From contig JAHBNG010000142.1 in NCBI GenBank assembly GCA_019217005.1, positions 1 to 36,068 of the forward strand: a stretch of DNA of 36,068 bases. The letters are read 5' to 3'. The position numbers and the translations under genes were made by a program. The DNA comes from Chloroflexi bacterium TSY. GTDB taxonomy: Bacteria > Chloroflexota > Anaerolineae > Caldilineales > Caldilineaceae. Positions 15,857-24,910 of the stretch are shown one piece after another. The notes below the pieces were generated by a model. That model was not told the origin of the DNA. It ran no database searches and saw only the letters and a list, made by a program, of their open reading frames with translations. The number at the start of each line of letters is the position of its first letter. Position 1 is the first letter of the stretch.

Positions 15857-16759
15857 TTATCGACCGCCAAAGCCAGTCGTCGAAATTCCCTCGATAAAAA
15901 AGCGTTGGGCAAAGAAAAAGACCAGCAGCACCGGCACGACCATTGTCATGCTGGCGGCCATGAGGACATTCCATTGGGTGTGGTAGAGGCCACGGAAGGT
16001 GTAGACGCCTAGCGCTAATGTTTTCATTTCATCGGATTGGAGATAGATGAGTGGACCTGCGAAATCATTCTAGGCACCGATAAAAGTAAAGATGGCAACA
16101 GTCCCCAATGCAGGGGTTGCCAGGGGCATGATAATTTGCCAGAAGGTACGCCAGTGAGAGGCACCATCGATTTTGGCAGCATCTTCTAATTCTAACGGGA
16201 TCGTTAAGAAGAATTGTCTGAGAAGGAAGACAAAGAAGGCCGAACCACCAAAGAGGAAGGGCACAAAGAGGGGGCGCAACGTGTCAATCCAGCCCAATCG
16301 ATTAAAGAGAATGTAGGTCGGCACAAGTGTCGCCATCTCAGGAAGAATCATGACGGATAAGACAAGAGAGAAGAGAATGTTCCGTCCGGGGAAACGCAGG
16401 CGCGCAAAGGCATAAGCGGCCATCGAGGATGTGATCAAGGCACCAAACAGACGCATGATCACGATGATCATCGTGTTCTGAAAGTAGATATGGAAAGGCA
16501 ATGCAGTCAGAGCATCGGGATAATTCACCCACGCAAAAGGACTAGGCCAAATCTCAGGTGGATACTTAAATTCCTGTCCCGTTACTTTGAGAGAGGTCGA
16601 AACCATCCAGATCAGCGGGAACATGAAGACAATGGCCCATCCAATCAGCAAAATGTAGGTAGCAATATTTAAGGCCAATTGCTGACCAGACCGTGTTTTT
16701 TGCCAGCCAATCCCGCTTTTTGTTGCTGGGACTGAGGGTTGAGATGTGGAGACTGCCAC
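15857..16759 (-). pseudogene. MalG-like sugar ABC permease with in-frame TAG
   Basis: From ATG at 16759 the minus strand encodes a carbohydrate ABC permease: N-terminal cytoplasmic tail, first membrane segment YILLIGWAIVFMFPLIWMVS, and an EAA loop (LEDAAKIDGASHWRTFWQII). At 16070-16072 a TAG follows TFIGA, where family members have Trp (FIGAWNDF). The same frame then continues NDFAGPLIYLQSDEMKTLAL through to ISTTGFGGR and TAA at 15857. The whole is 301 codons with one stop at codon 230, consistent with TGG to TAG. The truncated form lacks the last membrane segments and is probably inactive unless the stop is read through. Confidence 0.88.
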
Positions 16760-16790
16760 TTGTTACCTTCCCTTTCCTAAACATCCTCGG

Positions 16791-16841
16791 GAGCGTGTCC
16801 AAAATGTGTAAATGTTTTAACACACTTTGTGGTACCCACTC
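16791..16841. repeat. dispersed palindromic repeat, copy B (short form)
   Basis: 51 bp, arms GAGCGTGTCCAAAATGTGTA and CACACTTTGTGGTACCCACT, with a short loop instead of the 28-base interior of copies A and E. It sits between the two permease genes and its right end touches the stop codon of the MalF-like permease, so it is transcribed with the operon. Confidence 0.82.
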
Positions 16842-17776
16842 TAAACTTCATAATGAACCCAGCGTCGCGCAATCAAAAACTGGATACCTGTCATGGCAAC
16901 CACGATCAAGAACAGGAGCCACGCCAGCGTGGAGGCATAGCCCATCTTAAAATAGAGCCAGGCGTTTTTATAGAGATAGAGCACATAAAAGAGCGTCGAT
17001 TCAACAGGACCACCGCGGCCATCGGTTGCAATAAACGCACTGGTAAAGACTTGAAAGGCCCCAATCATCGAGACGACCAAGTTAAAAAAGATGACGGGAC
17101 TCAACATGGGAACCGTAACATTGCGAAAAGAACCCCATCGACCAGCTCCATCAATTTCAGCCGCTTCGTAGAGCGAGATGGGAATGTTCTTGATGCCGGC
17201 GACAAATATCACCATCTGAGTTCCCACACTAAAGAGCGTAATGAGAATAAATGAGGGCTTCGACCAGACGACAGATTGGAACCAGAGGGGTCCTTTGATA
17301 CCGAAAGTGCCAAGGATCGAGTTGACCAATCCAAAATCAGGATTCAGCAACCAAAGCCAGAGAATAATGTTCGCAACGCCCGGCACAACTGACGGAATAT
17401 AGAGTGCAGTTCGGAAGAAATTTTGTCCTCGAATTGGACGAGTCAGGAGGATCGCAGCCCAGAGTGCTTCGATCGTATTGAGGGGTACACCGATCAACAC
17501 ATAATAGCCTGTATTGTATAAGGCTTTACGCATCAAGCCATCTTGAAACAACCGTTCCCAGTTAGCAAATCCTACCCAGGGTGCCATCACCAGATCATAT
17601 TTGGTGAAAGAAAGATAGAGAGAGGCGATCATCGGACCCGCAATGAAGCTAAGAAAGCCAATGAGCCAGGGCAAGACAAAGATATAGGCCCAAATATACT
17701 CAGTCCAAGTTAGACCAGGATTGCGGATTTTCTGAAAAAATGTTTTGCGTGGTGCTGGGGTTGATATGGCAGCCAT
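16841..17776 (-). CDS. MalF-like carbohydrate ABC transporter permease
   Basis: 311 residues from ATG at 17776 (MAAISTPAPRKTFFQKIRNP). A longer start at 17833 would add 19 hydrophobic residues not typical of the family. There are six membrane segments, the first IWAYIFVLPWLIGFLSFIAG. The EAA loop YEAAEIDGAGRWGSFRNVTV contacts the ATPase in MalFG-type importers. It pairs with the TAG-bearing permease downstream and the binding protein upstream on the minus strand. No ATPase gene is present, but MsmK-like ATPases are often shared and encoded elsewhere. The stop codon overlaps repeat copy B. Confidence 0.9.
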   Translation of the reverse strand: MAAISTPAPRKTFFQKIRNPGLTWTEYIWAYIFVLPWLIGFLSFIAGPMIASLYLSFTKYDLVMAPWVGFANWERLFQDGLMRKALYNTGYYVLIGVPLNTIEALWAAILLTRPIRGQNFFRTALYIPSVVPGVANIILWLWLLNPDFGLVNSILGTFGIKGPLWFQSVVWSKPSFILITLFSVGTQMVIFVAGIKNIPISLYEAAEIDGAGRWGSFRNVTVPMLSPVIFFNLVVSMIGAFQVFTSAFIATDGRGGPVESTLFYVLYLYKNAWLYFKMGYASTLAWLLFLIVVAMTGIQFLIARRWVHYEV

Positions 17777-17863
17777 AAAGATAAGTATAATTCCAAAATG
17801 AAATTGTGCAAACCTACCGTAGCACAGCAGCAAAACACTGTATTCACAATTTCATTTATGAAC

Positions 17864-17940
17864 GGGTGTGCATCACAACGTGCCTAAATGAACCAGGCTT
17901 TCTGAAACAGCCGTCTTCATTTACACACGTTGAGACACAC
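17864..17940. repeat. dispersed palindromic repeat, copy C (divergent)
   Basis: 77 bp with arms GGTGTGCATCACAACGTGCC and ACACGTTGAGACACAC, and the CTAAATG/CATTTA inner pair seen in the other copies. It lies between the binding-protein stop and the MalF-like gene start, inside the operon. Confidence 0.72.
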
Positions 17941-17956
17941 GATTGGTGAACCGAAA

Positions 17957-19369
17957 TTAAAGCGTATAGCTCGCTGGCATTTCACCAGTATCAAGCAAAA
18001 TCTGCACATCTGCAGCCATCGCCGGACAAGCCTCAGCAGGGCTCATAGCGATCTCAGGATTGTACATCAGATCATAGTAGTGGCCAATAATATCCCATTG
18101 CTGGCCCCAATACTGAGTGATGGGCTGCAAACGGGCATATTCGAGCGCATCGTTGTAGACCTGTTCGGTCTGCGGCGTCGACTCATTTTTACCAAAATAT
18201 TCACCCTCTGCAATCGAAATACGAGAGGAACCATGAACGTTTTGTGACACGGTCTGTTCAATAAACCATTCGCCAGCCTGGAACTTCACAACTTCCCATG
18301 CTTCATCAGGGTGCTCTGTCTGTGGACTGACTGCGCTGCCGTCCCACGTCTGGCGCGTGCCGCGAGAACTGGTCACTGCATTTTGGGGAATATGCAAGAA
18401 ATCCCACGATTCAGCAAATTCTTCACCAGCATCGTAATAGGGACGACGACCCCAGGGACCTGTAATCTGCATGGCAAGTTTGCCAGAGATCAACAGCTCA
18501 GAACTCGACATACCCGTCTGCTCAACGCCGGAGACCGAAGTGAGGCGATGCGTGTGAATAATATCCCAAAGCCATTGGTGTGCGGCAATTGATTCATCTT
18601 CGCCCAATAGACAGGTCTTCTTATCTGGCGTGAAGTACTCTGCGTCCATGGTCCAAACCTGGGGCATATTGTAGACGCCACCGGGCCACGGGAAGAAAGC
18701 CGTATTGATGCTGCCATCTTCGTTGACATCTGCAATCTGCTTGCCGATCTCAATAAAGTCATCGGTTGTCCAATTCCAACCATTATTCGCTGGGAAGTCG
18801 ACACCCGCAGCGGCGAAAACGTCTTTGTTGGCAATCCATAGGATACAGCCGCCAGTATTGGGAATGGCCCACTGGCTACCCTCGCCAAAGATATCGCTCG
18901 CTTCATCCCAAGCAAAGGTTTCCCAAGTGCCGGGGAAGAAGTCCTCGCGCTTAAATTCTGCACTGTCCAATTCAATATAGGAATCCAGATTCAGGTAAAT
19001 GCCGCGCTTGACATTGAGCAGGAACGGTTCATCTTGTGTGCGGAAGACATCGGGCATATCGCCAGAAGCCAGCAACAAATAGAGCTTCTGATCATAATCA
19101 GGGTAGCTATACGCCTTGATGTCGATGTTGGGATGCTCTTCGAAGAATTGTTCGAACTGCTCTGGTTTGCTACCTGGAACAACTCCCTCGCCCCATACTG
19201 TATAGCTTAGCTCAATCTTTTCCATGGCCGCATCACCACCGGCAGCCGCCTCGCTACCTGCTGGTCTCGTTGCTGGACAAGCAGCCAAAACCAAGCTTGC
19301 GCCAGCAAGCGCACTCAACTTTGCACTGGTTGCCAGAAAATTGCGTCTAGACAAATGAGCTTTGTTCAT
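17957..19369 (-). CDS. extracellular sugar-binding lipoprotein (family 1 SBP)
   Basis: 470 residues. The N-terminus has a twin-arginine-like motif SRRNFLA (residues 7-13), a hydrophobic stretch and a lipobox LVLAAC with Cys31, so it is probably exported by Tat and lipid-anchored. The rest is a family 1 solute-binding protein (ELSYTVWGEGVVPG near the N-terminus, GDMPDVFRTQDEPF, and WEVVKFQAGEWFIEQ near the end) for sugars or oligosaccharides. A strong AGGAGG lies before the ATG. It heads the minus-strand importer operon followed by two permeases. The substrate is unknown; a sulfatase gene lies divergently nearby, beyond an insertion sequence. Confidence 0.92.
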   Translation of the reverse strand: MNKAHLSRRNFLATSAKLSALAGASLVLAACPATRPAGSEAAAGGDAAMEKIELSYTVWGEGVVPGSKPEQFEQFFEEHPNIDIKAYSYPDYDQKLYLLLASGDMPDVFRTQDEPFLLNVKRGIYLNLDSYIELDSAEFKREDFFPGTWETFAWDEASDIFGEGSQWAIPNTGGCILWIANKDVFAAAGVDFPANNGWNWTTDDFIEIGKQIADVNEDGSINTAFFPWPGGVYNMPQVWTMDAEYFTPDKKTCLLGEDESIAAHQWLWDIIHTHRLTSVSGVEQTGMSSSELLISGKLAMQITGPWGRRPYYDAGEEFAESWDFLHIPQNAVTSSRGTRQTWDGSAVSPQTEHPDEAWEVVKFQAGEWFIEQTVSQNVHGSSRISIAEGEYFGKNESTPQTEQVYNDALEYARLQPITQYWGQQWDIIGHYYDLMYNPEIAMSPAEACPAMAADVQILLDTGEMPASYTL

Positions 19370-19441
19370 CGATCGATCCTCCTATCTAGTTGAAATGATA
19401 TGGAATGACACATGGTGCAAATCGTGCCACGATTGTGTTAA

Positions 19442-19517
19442 GAGTTTGTCCCGCAAAGTGTATAAAGGGGCAGACACTCTGACTGTGCTGTCTCCATTTA
19501 CACACTTGGGACACACT
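19442..19517. repeat. dispersed palindromic repeat, copy D
   Basis: 76 bp with arms GAGTTTGTCCCGCAAAGTGT and TTTACACACTTGGGACACAC and an interior CTCTGACTG block as in copies A and E. It lies upstream of the binding protein, about 70 bases from its start and 20 bases from the left end of the unassigned IS, so it could lie in the operon leader. Confidence 0.85.
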
Positions 19518-19537
19518 ATCATTGTTAACGATTCATT

Positions 19538-21044
19538 AACTTTACTTTCTGGTAAAGGCTTGAGTGACAAAGGGCAAACCGAAAGGGGCGGAAAAAAGAA
19601 TCCACCCTGAAAAAACGGGATAAAATGTAAAAATAGTGCTCGGCTAGTTTAAGCAGCGGCATTGAGGCGGCGATGAGCGAGAACGCCTTTAGGGAAATGG
19701 TGTGAAACCGAGGCCTTTTTCCGAAAGTCAGGGTCGAGTTGGTCGGGAGTTGGAAAAAGAGCACTCGAGAGAACGCGGCGCAGCCTGCCGGGAGTGGCTT
19801 GAGGCTCTCGATCCCAGTAGCCAGTCGGTATGGGAGGAAGAGAAGCGGCTAAATGGGAAAGAAGATTGCCAGCCAGCAGCCCCAGTTCAGGTAAGCGGAA
19901 GCAAGCCTCATCGGCATGAACAAATTGACGATGTAAGCCAATCATCTGCTTGGAAGCCAAGGGGGGATGTTCAACAGGCCAGCGCTCCAGAGAGAAAGAT
20001 AAATGGTTTCAGCTTGTAAAGCCATGACGGTCGCCAGAACCAAAGGTGTGTGATAAGCAGGATCCTGAAAGACGTAAATCGAATAGGTGCGGTTGGCTGT
20101 ATCCACCTTGGTTGTCCTGGGGACGAGATTGTGCCATGCTTGATAGCGAATCAGGCGACCACTATAGACAAATTGACCAAACGAGTCTGGAGTTGTGGCC
20201 TCGAGTCGCTTTCCCCTATAGCATCGAGAGAGCGGACGCACAATATCACCATATTCGGGTGGTCTGCCTTTTTCCTTACGTTCGGGTAACTCATTGCGGC
20301 GCGCTGTGCAGTTAATCGCTTCCCGAAGGACAAATCGGTCGACGTCGCTTTCTAGCATTTCTCTGATTGTAAACCCGGCATCGACCACCGCCACTTCGTC
20401 TGACTCCAGTGATTTCTTGGTCTCTTTCAGCAGCTTTTTCCGAAACTCACTTTCCTTTGTGCCTACCTCGCATCTCATGATTGCCTTGAGCAGTGGCACT
20501 CGTTTCCCGCCTATCTCCCCCGAGCTTATCATCACTCCAAAGATGAGCGCGGGCAATGCCCGACGAGCCGTTGAGTTATAGAGTCGGTTCACTTTCCCTT
20601 GCAGCTTCGGTCGCCAGAACCCTGTGATATCTATGCTTTTCACTCGGTATCCTTCTAACTTTTTTGCCTCCCATTCCCCTTTCCACTCCACTTCTTCTTG
20701 CCACGATGAGAGCAGGCTTGCAATATCCCATGATCCATATCGAAAGCTCCACCAGCTTCGCCGGAGCTCCTCATCTTCAAACCCGCTTTCACTCAATCCA
20801 CTATGGATTGCTCCTCGACTTTTCAGAAACGACCCATTCATCATCGCCCACATCAGACGCATTACATTTACGTTTGTTCCCACCGGCGTTACTTGCAATA
20901 CATTCATCAGTACTGCTATAGTTATTTCTGGCGCGGTTAGCATTCCTTCCTCCTTTTTGGGTTCTCTACCTTTAGGATGAAACGCTAACCGCTTTTTGTC
21001 ACATTTCTCACCTCATCTCTTTTCTTTTACCAGAAAGTAAAGTT
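19538..21044. mobile_element. insertion sequence with DDE transposase, family not assigned
   Basis: About 1.5 kb with perfect 19-bp inverted repeats: AACTTTACTTTCTGGTAAA at 19538-19556 and its complement at 21026-21044. Flanks share TTA or TTAA next to the ends, so the target duplication cannot be separated from the repeat. It encodes one minus-strand transposase with a frameshift. I could not match it to a named IS family. Confidence 0.82.
19649..20943 (-). pseudogene. DDE-type transposase, frameshifted near 19950
   Basis: The first 333 residues (from 20943) hold a first-Asp region YRVKSIDITGFWRPKLQGKV and a second-Asp region DEVAVVDAGFTIREMLES. The product then shifts frame near its end (ETIYLSLWSAGLLNIPPWLP) into a second frame reading ASKQMIGLHRQFVHADEACF, with a C-terminal Glu, and FRLPELGLLAGNLLSH. 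Together about 430 residues. The two frames overlap by 18 bases, so either the gene is broken or a programmed frameshift is used; a single indel is the simpler view. Family unknown. Confidence 0.7.
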
Positions 21045-21052
21045 TAAGGGTG

Positions 21053-21080
21053 TCAATTGAAGTTGGGGGATGTCAATTGA
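21053..21080. promoter_or_regulatory. paired TCAATTGA palindromes upstream of the sulfatase gene
   Basis: Two identical palindromes TCAATTGA at 21053-21060 and 21073-21080, spaced exactly 20 bases centre to centre (two helical turns), about 150 bases before the sulfatase ATG. Geometry fits a dimeric regulator site, but no regulator is known and chance is not excluded. Confidence 0.25.
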
Positions 21081-21225
21081 GCAGGCTTTGCCAATTACTT
21101 GGGATTCTTCGTACATCAATGTAAGTATACAGTTTTCGTGATAGGATTCCAAATTGTGTGTATTTTGATTCTCATCCGATAATATAGTTCCTCATTATCG
21201 ACCAAATATTCAGGAACCAATCATC

Positions 21226-22725
21226 ATGGACAAAAATTATCCAAACATTGTTTACATTCTTGCTGACGATATGGGGTATGGCGACCTCTCGTGCTTGAAT
21301 GTGGAATCAAAGATTCGGACAGAGCATCTTGATAGGATGGCGCAACAAGGCATGAAATTTGGCGATGCTCATGCAACTTCAGCTGTCTGTACGCCTTCGC
21401 GCTATAGTATCTTAACAGGACGCTACAACTGGCGTTCTACCCTTAAACAGGGCGTCAATTGGGGGTATGATGGCTCAATCATCGAGTCGGGCCGTATGAC
21501 AGTGGCTTCTTTCCTCAAACAACATGGCTATCGGACGGCTTGTTTTGGCAGGTGGCACTTAGGATGGCAGTGGGGAATTGCCGCGGATTCAGAAACGGAT
21601 TTAGAAGATGAGGGAGCGGATTTAGCAACTGATTTTGTGGCGGGAGATGGAGTGGATTATCGCGCCCCGATTCAGGATGGGCCGACGGGTGTTGGGTTCG
21701 ATTATTTTTATGGGATTGCGGCTTCGCTTGATATTCCACCATATGTTTATGTGGAGAATGATCGAGTTACGGCTGTGCCGGATCGGATAATTCCAGAACG
21801 AGAGGGCAAAGAGTTCTGGCGGGAGGGACCGATTGGACCCGATTTTGCGCATGAAGATGTGTTGCCCAATCTCACAAAAAGAGTTGTATCTTATATCGAA
21901 GAAAGCGTGCAGAATGAAGCTCCATTTTTCGTCTACTTCCCACTTCCCGCACCCCATACACCCATCTTGCCAACCGAAGAGTTTCAGGGAAAGTCAGGCA
22001 CCAACGAGTATGGGGATTTCTGTCTTCAAGTGGATGATGTGGTCGGGCAGGTGATGGATTCACTGGAACGGATTGGCGCGGGCGAAAACTCAATCCTCAT
22101 CTTTACAAGCGACAATGGCTGTTCACCGCGCGCAGATTTTGAGGAACTTGTGGCAGTTGGGCACAAACCGAGCTATGTCTTTCGAGGCCACAAGGCCGAC
22201 ATCTATGAAGGCGGCCACCGCATTCCGTTGGTCATTCGCTGGCCAGCCCAAATCAGTGCCGGATCGAACAGCGACGAAACTGTTTGCCTCGCCGATTTGT
22301 TGGCAACCTGTGCAGACATGATGGGCGAAACGTTACCCACAAATGCTGGTGAAGATAGCATCAGCAACCTTCCAATCTGGCAAGGGACCCCTCTCAACGA
22401 ACCTCTTCGTGAGGCGACGGTTCACACTTCTGTAGATGGTTCGCTTTCCATCCGCCAAGGACGCTGGAAGCTGGAAATGTGTCCTGGGTCTGGCGGTTGG
22501 AGTTTTCCTCGTCCAGGAAAAGAGTGTGAAGGACTGCCCGCTGTCCAACTATACGATTTAGAAGCCGATATTGGGGAACGTGAGAATGTTTATGCACAAC
22601 ACCCGCAAATCGTGGAAAGCCTGCAAACATTACTAACGAACTACGTACGCAACGGCCGCAGCACACCGGGAGAACCACAATCCAATACGGGTGAAGAGCA
22701 TTGGGAACAGCTCTGGTGGATGTAG
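21226..22725 (+). CDS. type I sulfatase (formylglycine-dependent)
   Basis: 499 residues. The metal-binding start NIVYILADDMGYGD is followed by the sulfatase signature CTPSRYSILTGRY, with Cys55 expected to become formylglycine. APHTPILPTEE and FTSDNGCSPRADF supply the conserved His and Asp-Asn region. One active-site motif is changed: the usual GKWHLG reads GRWHLG, so the conserved sulfate-contacting Lys is Arg109. No signal peptide is seen, so it is probably cytoplasmic. A weak AGGA site is 12 bases before the ATG. It likely removes sulfate from a sugar brought in by a transporter such as the importer on the other strand; substrate unknown. Formylglycine activation needs a separate enzyme or anSME not seen here. 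Confidence 0.92.
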   Translation: MDKNYPNIVYILADDMGYGDLSCLNVESKIRTEHLDRMAQQGMKFGDAHATSAVCTPSRYSILTGRYNWRSTLKQGVNWGYDGSIIESGRMTVASFLKQHGYRTACFGRWHLGWQWGIAADSETDLEDEGADLATDFVAGDGVDYRAPIQDGPTGVGFDYFYGIAASLDIPPYVYVENDRVTAVPDRIIPEREGKEFWREGPIGPDFAHEDVLPNLTKRVVSYIEESVQNEAPFFVYFPLPAPHTPILPTEEFQGKSGTNEYGDFCLQVDDVVGQVMDSLERIGAGENSILIFTSDNGCSPRADFEELVAVGHKPSYVFRGHKADIYEGGHRIPLVIRWPAQISAGSNSDETVCLADLLATCADMMGETLPTNAGEDSISNLPIWQGTPLNEPLREATVHTSVDGSLSIRQGRWKLEMCPGSGGWSFPRPGKECEGLPAVQLYDLEADIGERENVYAQHPQIVESLQTLLTNYVRNGRSTPGEPQSNTGEEHWEQLWWM

Positions 22726-22801
22726 ACGTCGATAAACGGGAGGGTGCATTACATATTATATAGCCAAATCAACTCGCTTGATACTTAACTAAAGGACAAC
22801 A

Positions 22802-23797
22802 ATGAAACTCCTCATTCTCGGTGGCACCATTTTTCTCGGACGACATCTCGTTGACGCCGCACAAGCGCGCGGCCACGAAGTCACATTATTCAATCGCGGG
22901 CAACACAATACCGATCTCTATCCGACGCTCGAAAAACTGCGCGGCGACCGTGACGGCAATCTAGGGGTTTTAAGGGGTCGGCAGTGGGATGCAGTTGTGG
23001 ATACATGTGGCTATGTCCCTCGACTCGTTCGAGACTCTGCATCGCTTTTGGCCAATGTGGTTGAGCATTATACATTTATCTCTAGCATTTCCGTCTATCC
23101 AGATCTGCAGACACATGGTCTCGACGAAAACTCGCCAGTTGGTACGCTACAAGATGAGACGGTTGAAGAAGTTAATGGCGAAACCTATGGTCCGCTCAAA
23201 GCTCTGTGTGAGCAAGCGGCGGAAGCGGCAATGCCAGGTCGTGTTCTGAATGTACGGGCAGGACTGATCGTTGGTCCGCATGATCAATCAGATCGCTTTA
23301 GCTATTGGCCACACCGAGTTGCCCAGGGTGGTTCCATTCTTGCACCTGGAAATCCAGAAGCCCGCATCGAGTTTATTGACGGTCGGGACTTGGCAGAGTG
23401 GGTCATCGAGAAGGCCGAAGTGCGCGTTACTGGAATATATAATGTCACCGGACCAGAGCAGATGATCACGATGCAGGAACTTCTTGAAGCGTGCCGTCGC
23501 GTTGCAAAGAGCGATGGACAACTCGTCTGGGTCAATGAAGAATTTCTGCATGAGAATGAGGTTGGTGCATGGATCGAACTGCCTCTCTGGGTTCCAAGCG
23601 AATCAACTGGGATTCACCAAGTCAACGTCCAGAAGGCAATTCGTGATGGGTTAAAATTTCGTCCTTTATCAGAGACCGTGGCTGATACATTGAGTTGGCT
23701 CCAGACACGTCCAGACGATTGGGAATGGCGGGCGGGGTTAAAGCCAGAAAGAGAACGCGAGTTGTTAGCAAAGTGGGAGCAACAAAATCGGACATGA
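22802..23797 (+). CDS. NAD-dependent epimerase/dehydratase (extended SDR)
   Basis: 331 residues with the Rossmann nucleotide motif GGTIFLG (residues 7-13). The catalytic YxxxK is at Tyr129-Lys133 (ETYGPLKALCE), preceded by the Ser of ISSISVYP. The atypical GGTxFLG variant marks a large group of SDR proteins whose substrates, probably nucleotide sugars or sugar acids, are mostly unknown. SD sequence AAAGGA precedes the ATG. Its TGA overlaps the ATG of the ArsR gene (ATGA), so the two are coupled. Gap of 76 bases from the sulfatase, possibly the same transcript. Confidence 0.88.
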   Translation: MKLLILGGTIFLGRHLVDAAQARGHEVTLFNRGQHNTDLYPTLEKLRGDRDGNLGVLRGRQWDAVVDTCGYVPRLVRDSASLLANVVEHYTFISSISVYPDLQTHGLDENSPVGTLQDETVEEVNGETYGPLKALCEQAAEAAMPGRVLNVRAGLIVGPHDQSDRFSYWPHRVAQGGSILAPGNPEARIEFIDGRDLAEWVIEKAEVRVTGIYNVTGPEQMITMQELLEACRRVAKSDGQLVWVNEEFLHENEVGAWIELPLWVPSESTGIHQVNVQKAIRDGLKFRPLSETVADTLSWLQTRPDDWEWRAGLKPERERELLAKWEQQNRT

Positions 23798-24228
23798 GCA
23801 TCATTGTCTCCAGTCAGGCGGGTTCAGACTCATATCACGCAATTGCCGATCCCAATCGGCGCCTGATTCTCGATATTTTGCGTCAGGAGAGTCCAGTCCG
23901 CGCCAGCGACATTGTGAATCAATTACAGCATATTAGTCAGCCAGCCGTGAGTAAACATCTACGGATCTTGCGAGAAGCAACGCTGGTCCAATCTAAATCG
24001 GTTGGTCGAGAGCGATATTACTCTTTAAACCCCTTGGCATTACAAAAAATCATGCTTTGGCTCCGCCAATATGAGGTGCTGTGGGACAAGCGTCTCTCGA
24101 CGCTCAAAGCGCTTGCCGAGAAGGAGCAAAAAGCAAGTCAATTAGAGGTACAAGCGACTCATCTCACACTCAATGACAATCCATCATTAGACGGCCCCGT
24201 TGCCGTCACGCAACAAATCTGCCGATAG
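23794..24228 (+). CDS. ArsR-family transcriptional regulator
   Basis: 144 residues from ATG at 23794, which overlaps the epimerase stop; an in-frame GTG-type extension upstream would read over the epimerase gene and is rejected. The winged-helix domain spans about residues 12-80: IADPNRRLILDILRQ, ISQPAVSKHLRILREATLVQ and GRERYYSLNP. No Cys metal site is seen in the recognition helix, so it belongs to the metal-free ArsR type often paired with SRPBCC proteins. Its partner follows 7 bases later. Probably an autoregulated repressor; ligand unknown. Confidence 0.9.
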   Translation: MSIIVSSQAGSDSYHAIADPNRRLILDILRQESPVRASDIVNQLQHISQPAVSKHLRILREATLVQSKSVGRERYYSLNPLALQKIMLWLRQYEVLWDKRLSTLKALAEKEQKASQLEVQATHLTLNDNPSLDGPVAVTQQICR

Positions 24229-24235
24229 ATCAATT

Positions 24236-24840
24236 ATGTCATTATTCAAGATCCAAAAGAAAATCGAGGTCGAAGCGCCAATCGATCGGGCGATCGGGTT
24301 TGGCGGTACGTTGGAAACGAGGAAGGACTCAGACAGTGGTGGGGTCTGGACGTAGAAATGGATGCCTGTGAAGGGGGGCGATGCATAGAACGCAAGACTG
24401 TTGATGGTACTTTGTGTCAACGGGAAGGCTCAGTGACTCATTACGATCCGCCGGAAAAACTGGTGCTCACGTTGCACAACCACGAACCGGATTCAGAACC
24501 AGCCCTGGAACGGATCTCTATTTCATTGACGGATCTAGATGGTCGCACAGTGGTGAGCGTAGATCATCAAGCATTCAGCCGAGCATTAGATCACATATCG
24601 ACTGAAACAGAGCAAATCGACACACTCCCCAATCAGCAACTTCCTGTGATGCGCCTACCGGACACATCGGAAGGAATGGTGTCTGAAATGCACCTGACTA
24701 TTGCGCAACCGACGATAGATTCTCCTACCATGTGTTCCATTTTGCCCGCGCTACAGAGTCAAAATATAGAAGAGCAATGGTCTTTACGATTTGAGACTCT
24801 TCAGGGTCTAGTGGCAATTAAGGCTATTCCAGAAGAATAA
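24236..24840 (+). pseudogene. SRPBCC/AHSA1-like protein, frameshifted by an 8-bp tandem duplication
   Basis: ATG at 24236 starts MSLFKIQKKIEVEAPIDR, typical of SRPBCC (START-like) proteins. CGATCGGG then occurs twice in tandem at 24283-24290 and 24291-24298. Deleting one copy gives APIDRVWRYVGNEEGLRQWW and joins the downstream frame (GLDVEMDACEGGRCIERKTV, then REGSVTHYDPPEKLVLTL), which runs to 24840. The gene would be about 199 codons. With the duplication the reading frame stops at a TAG soon after. A downstream start at 24358 would give a partial protein lacking the first strands. It pairs with the upstream ArsR gene. Confidence 0.85.
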
Positions 24841-24844
24841 TGAT

Positions 24845-24899
24845 CCACGAAGAGCACGAAGTTTAACCGGTTCTTTGTGAACTTCGTGTGACTTCGTGG
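24845..24899. repeat. CACGAAG-type hairpin repeat
   Basis: Left arm CCACGAAGAGCACGAAGTT (24845-24863) pairs with right arm AACTTCGTGTGACTTCGTGG (24880-24899), with one bulge and small mismatches; loop 16 bases. It follows the SRPBCC stop and precedes repeat copy E. It resembles widely scattered REP-like hairpins; no T tract follows, so termination is not certain. Confidence 0.75.
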
Positions 24900-24910
24900 C
24901 AAATCATTGG

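Noticed and set aside
8610..16072. Stop-codon reassignment (TGA or TAG read as Trp)
   Set aside because: Many intact genes here end with TGA and TAG at natural ends, and the affected genes show other decay or are isolated cases.
23695..23793. Longer ArsR protein starting inside the epimerase gene
   Set aside because: The ATG at 23794 gives the usual family length and the usual ATGA coupling overlap.
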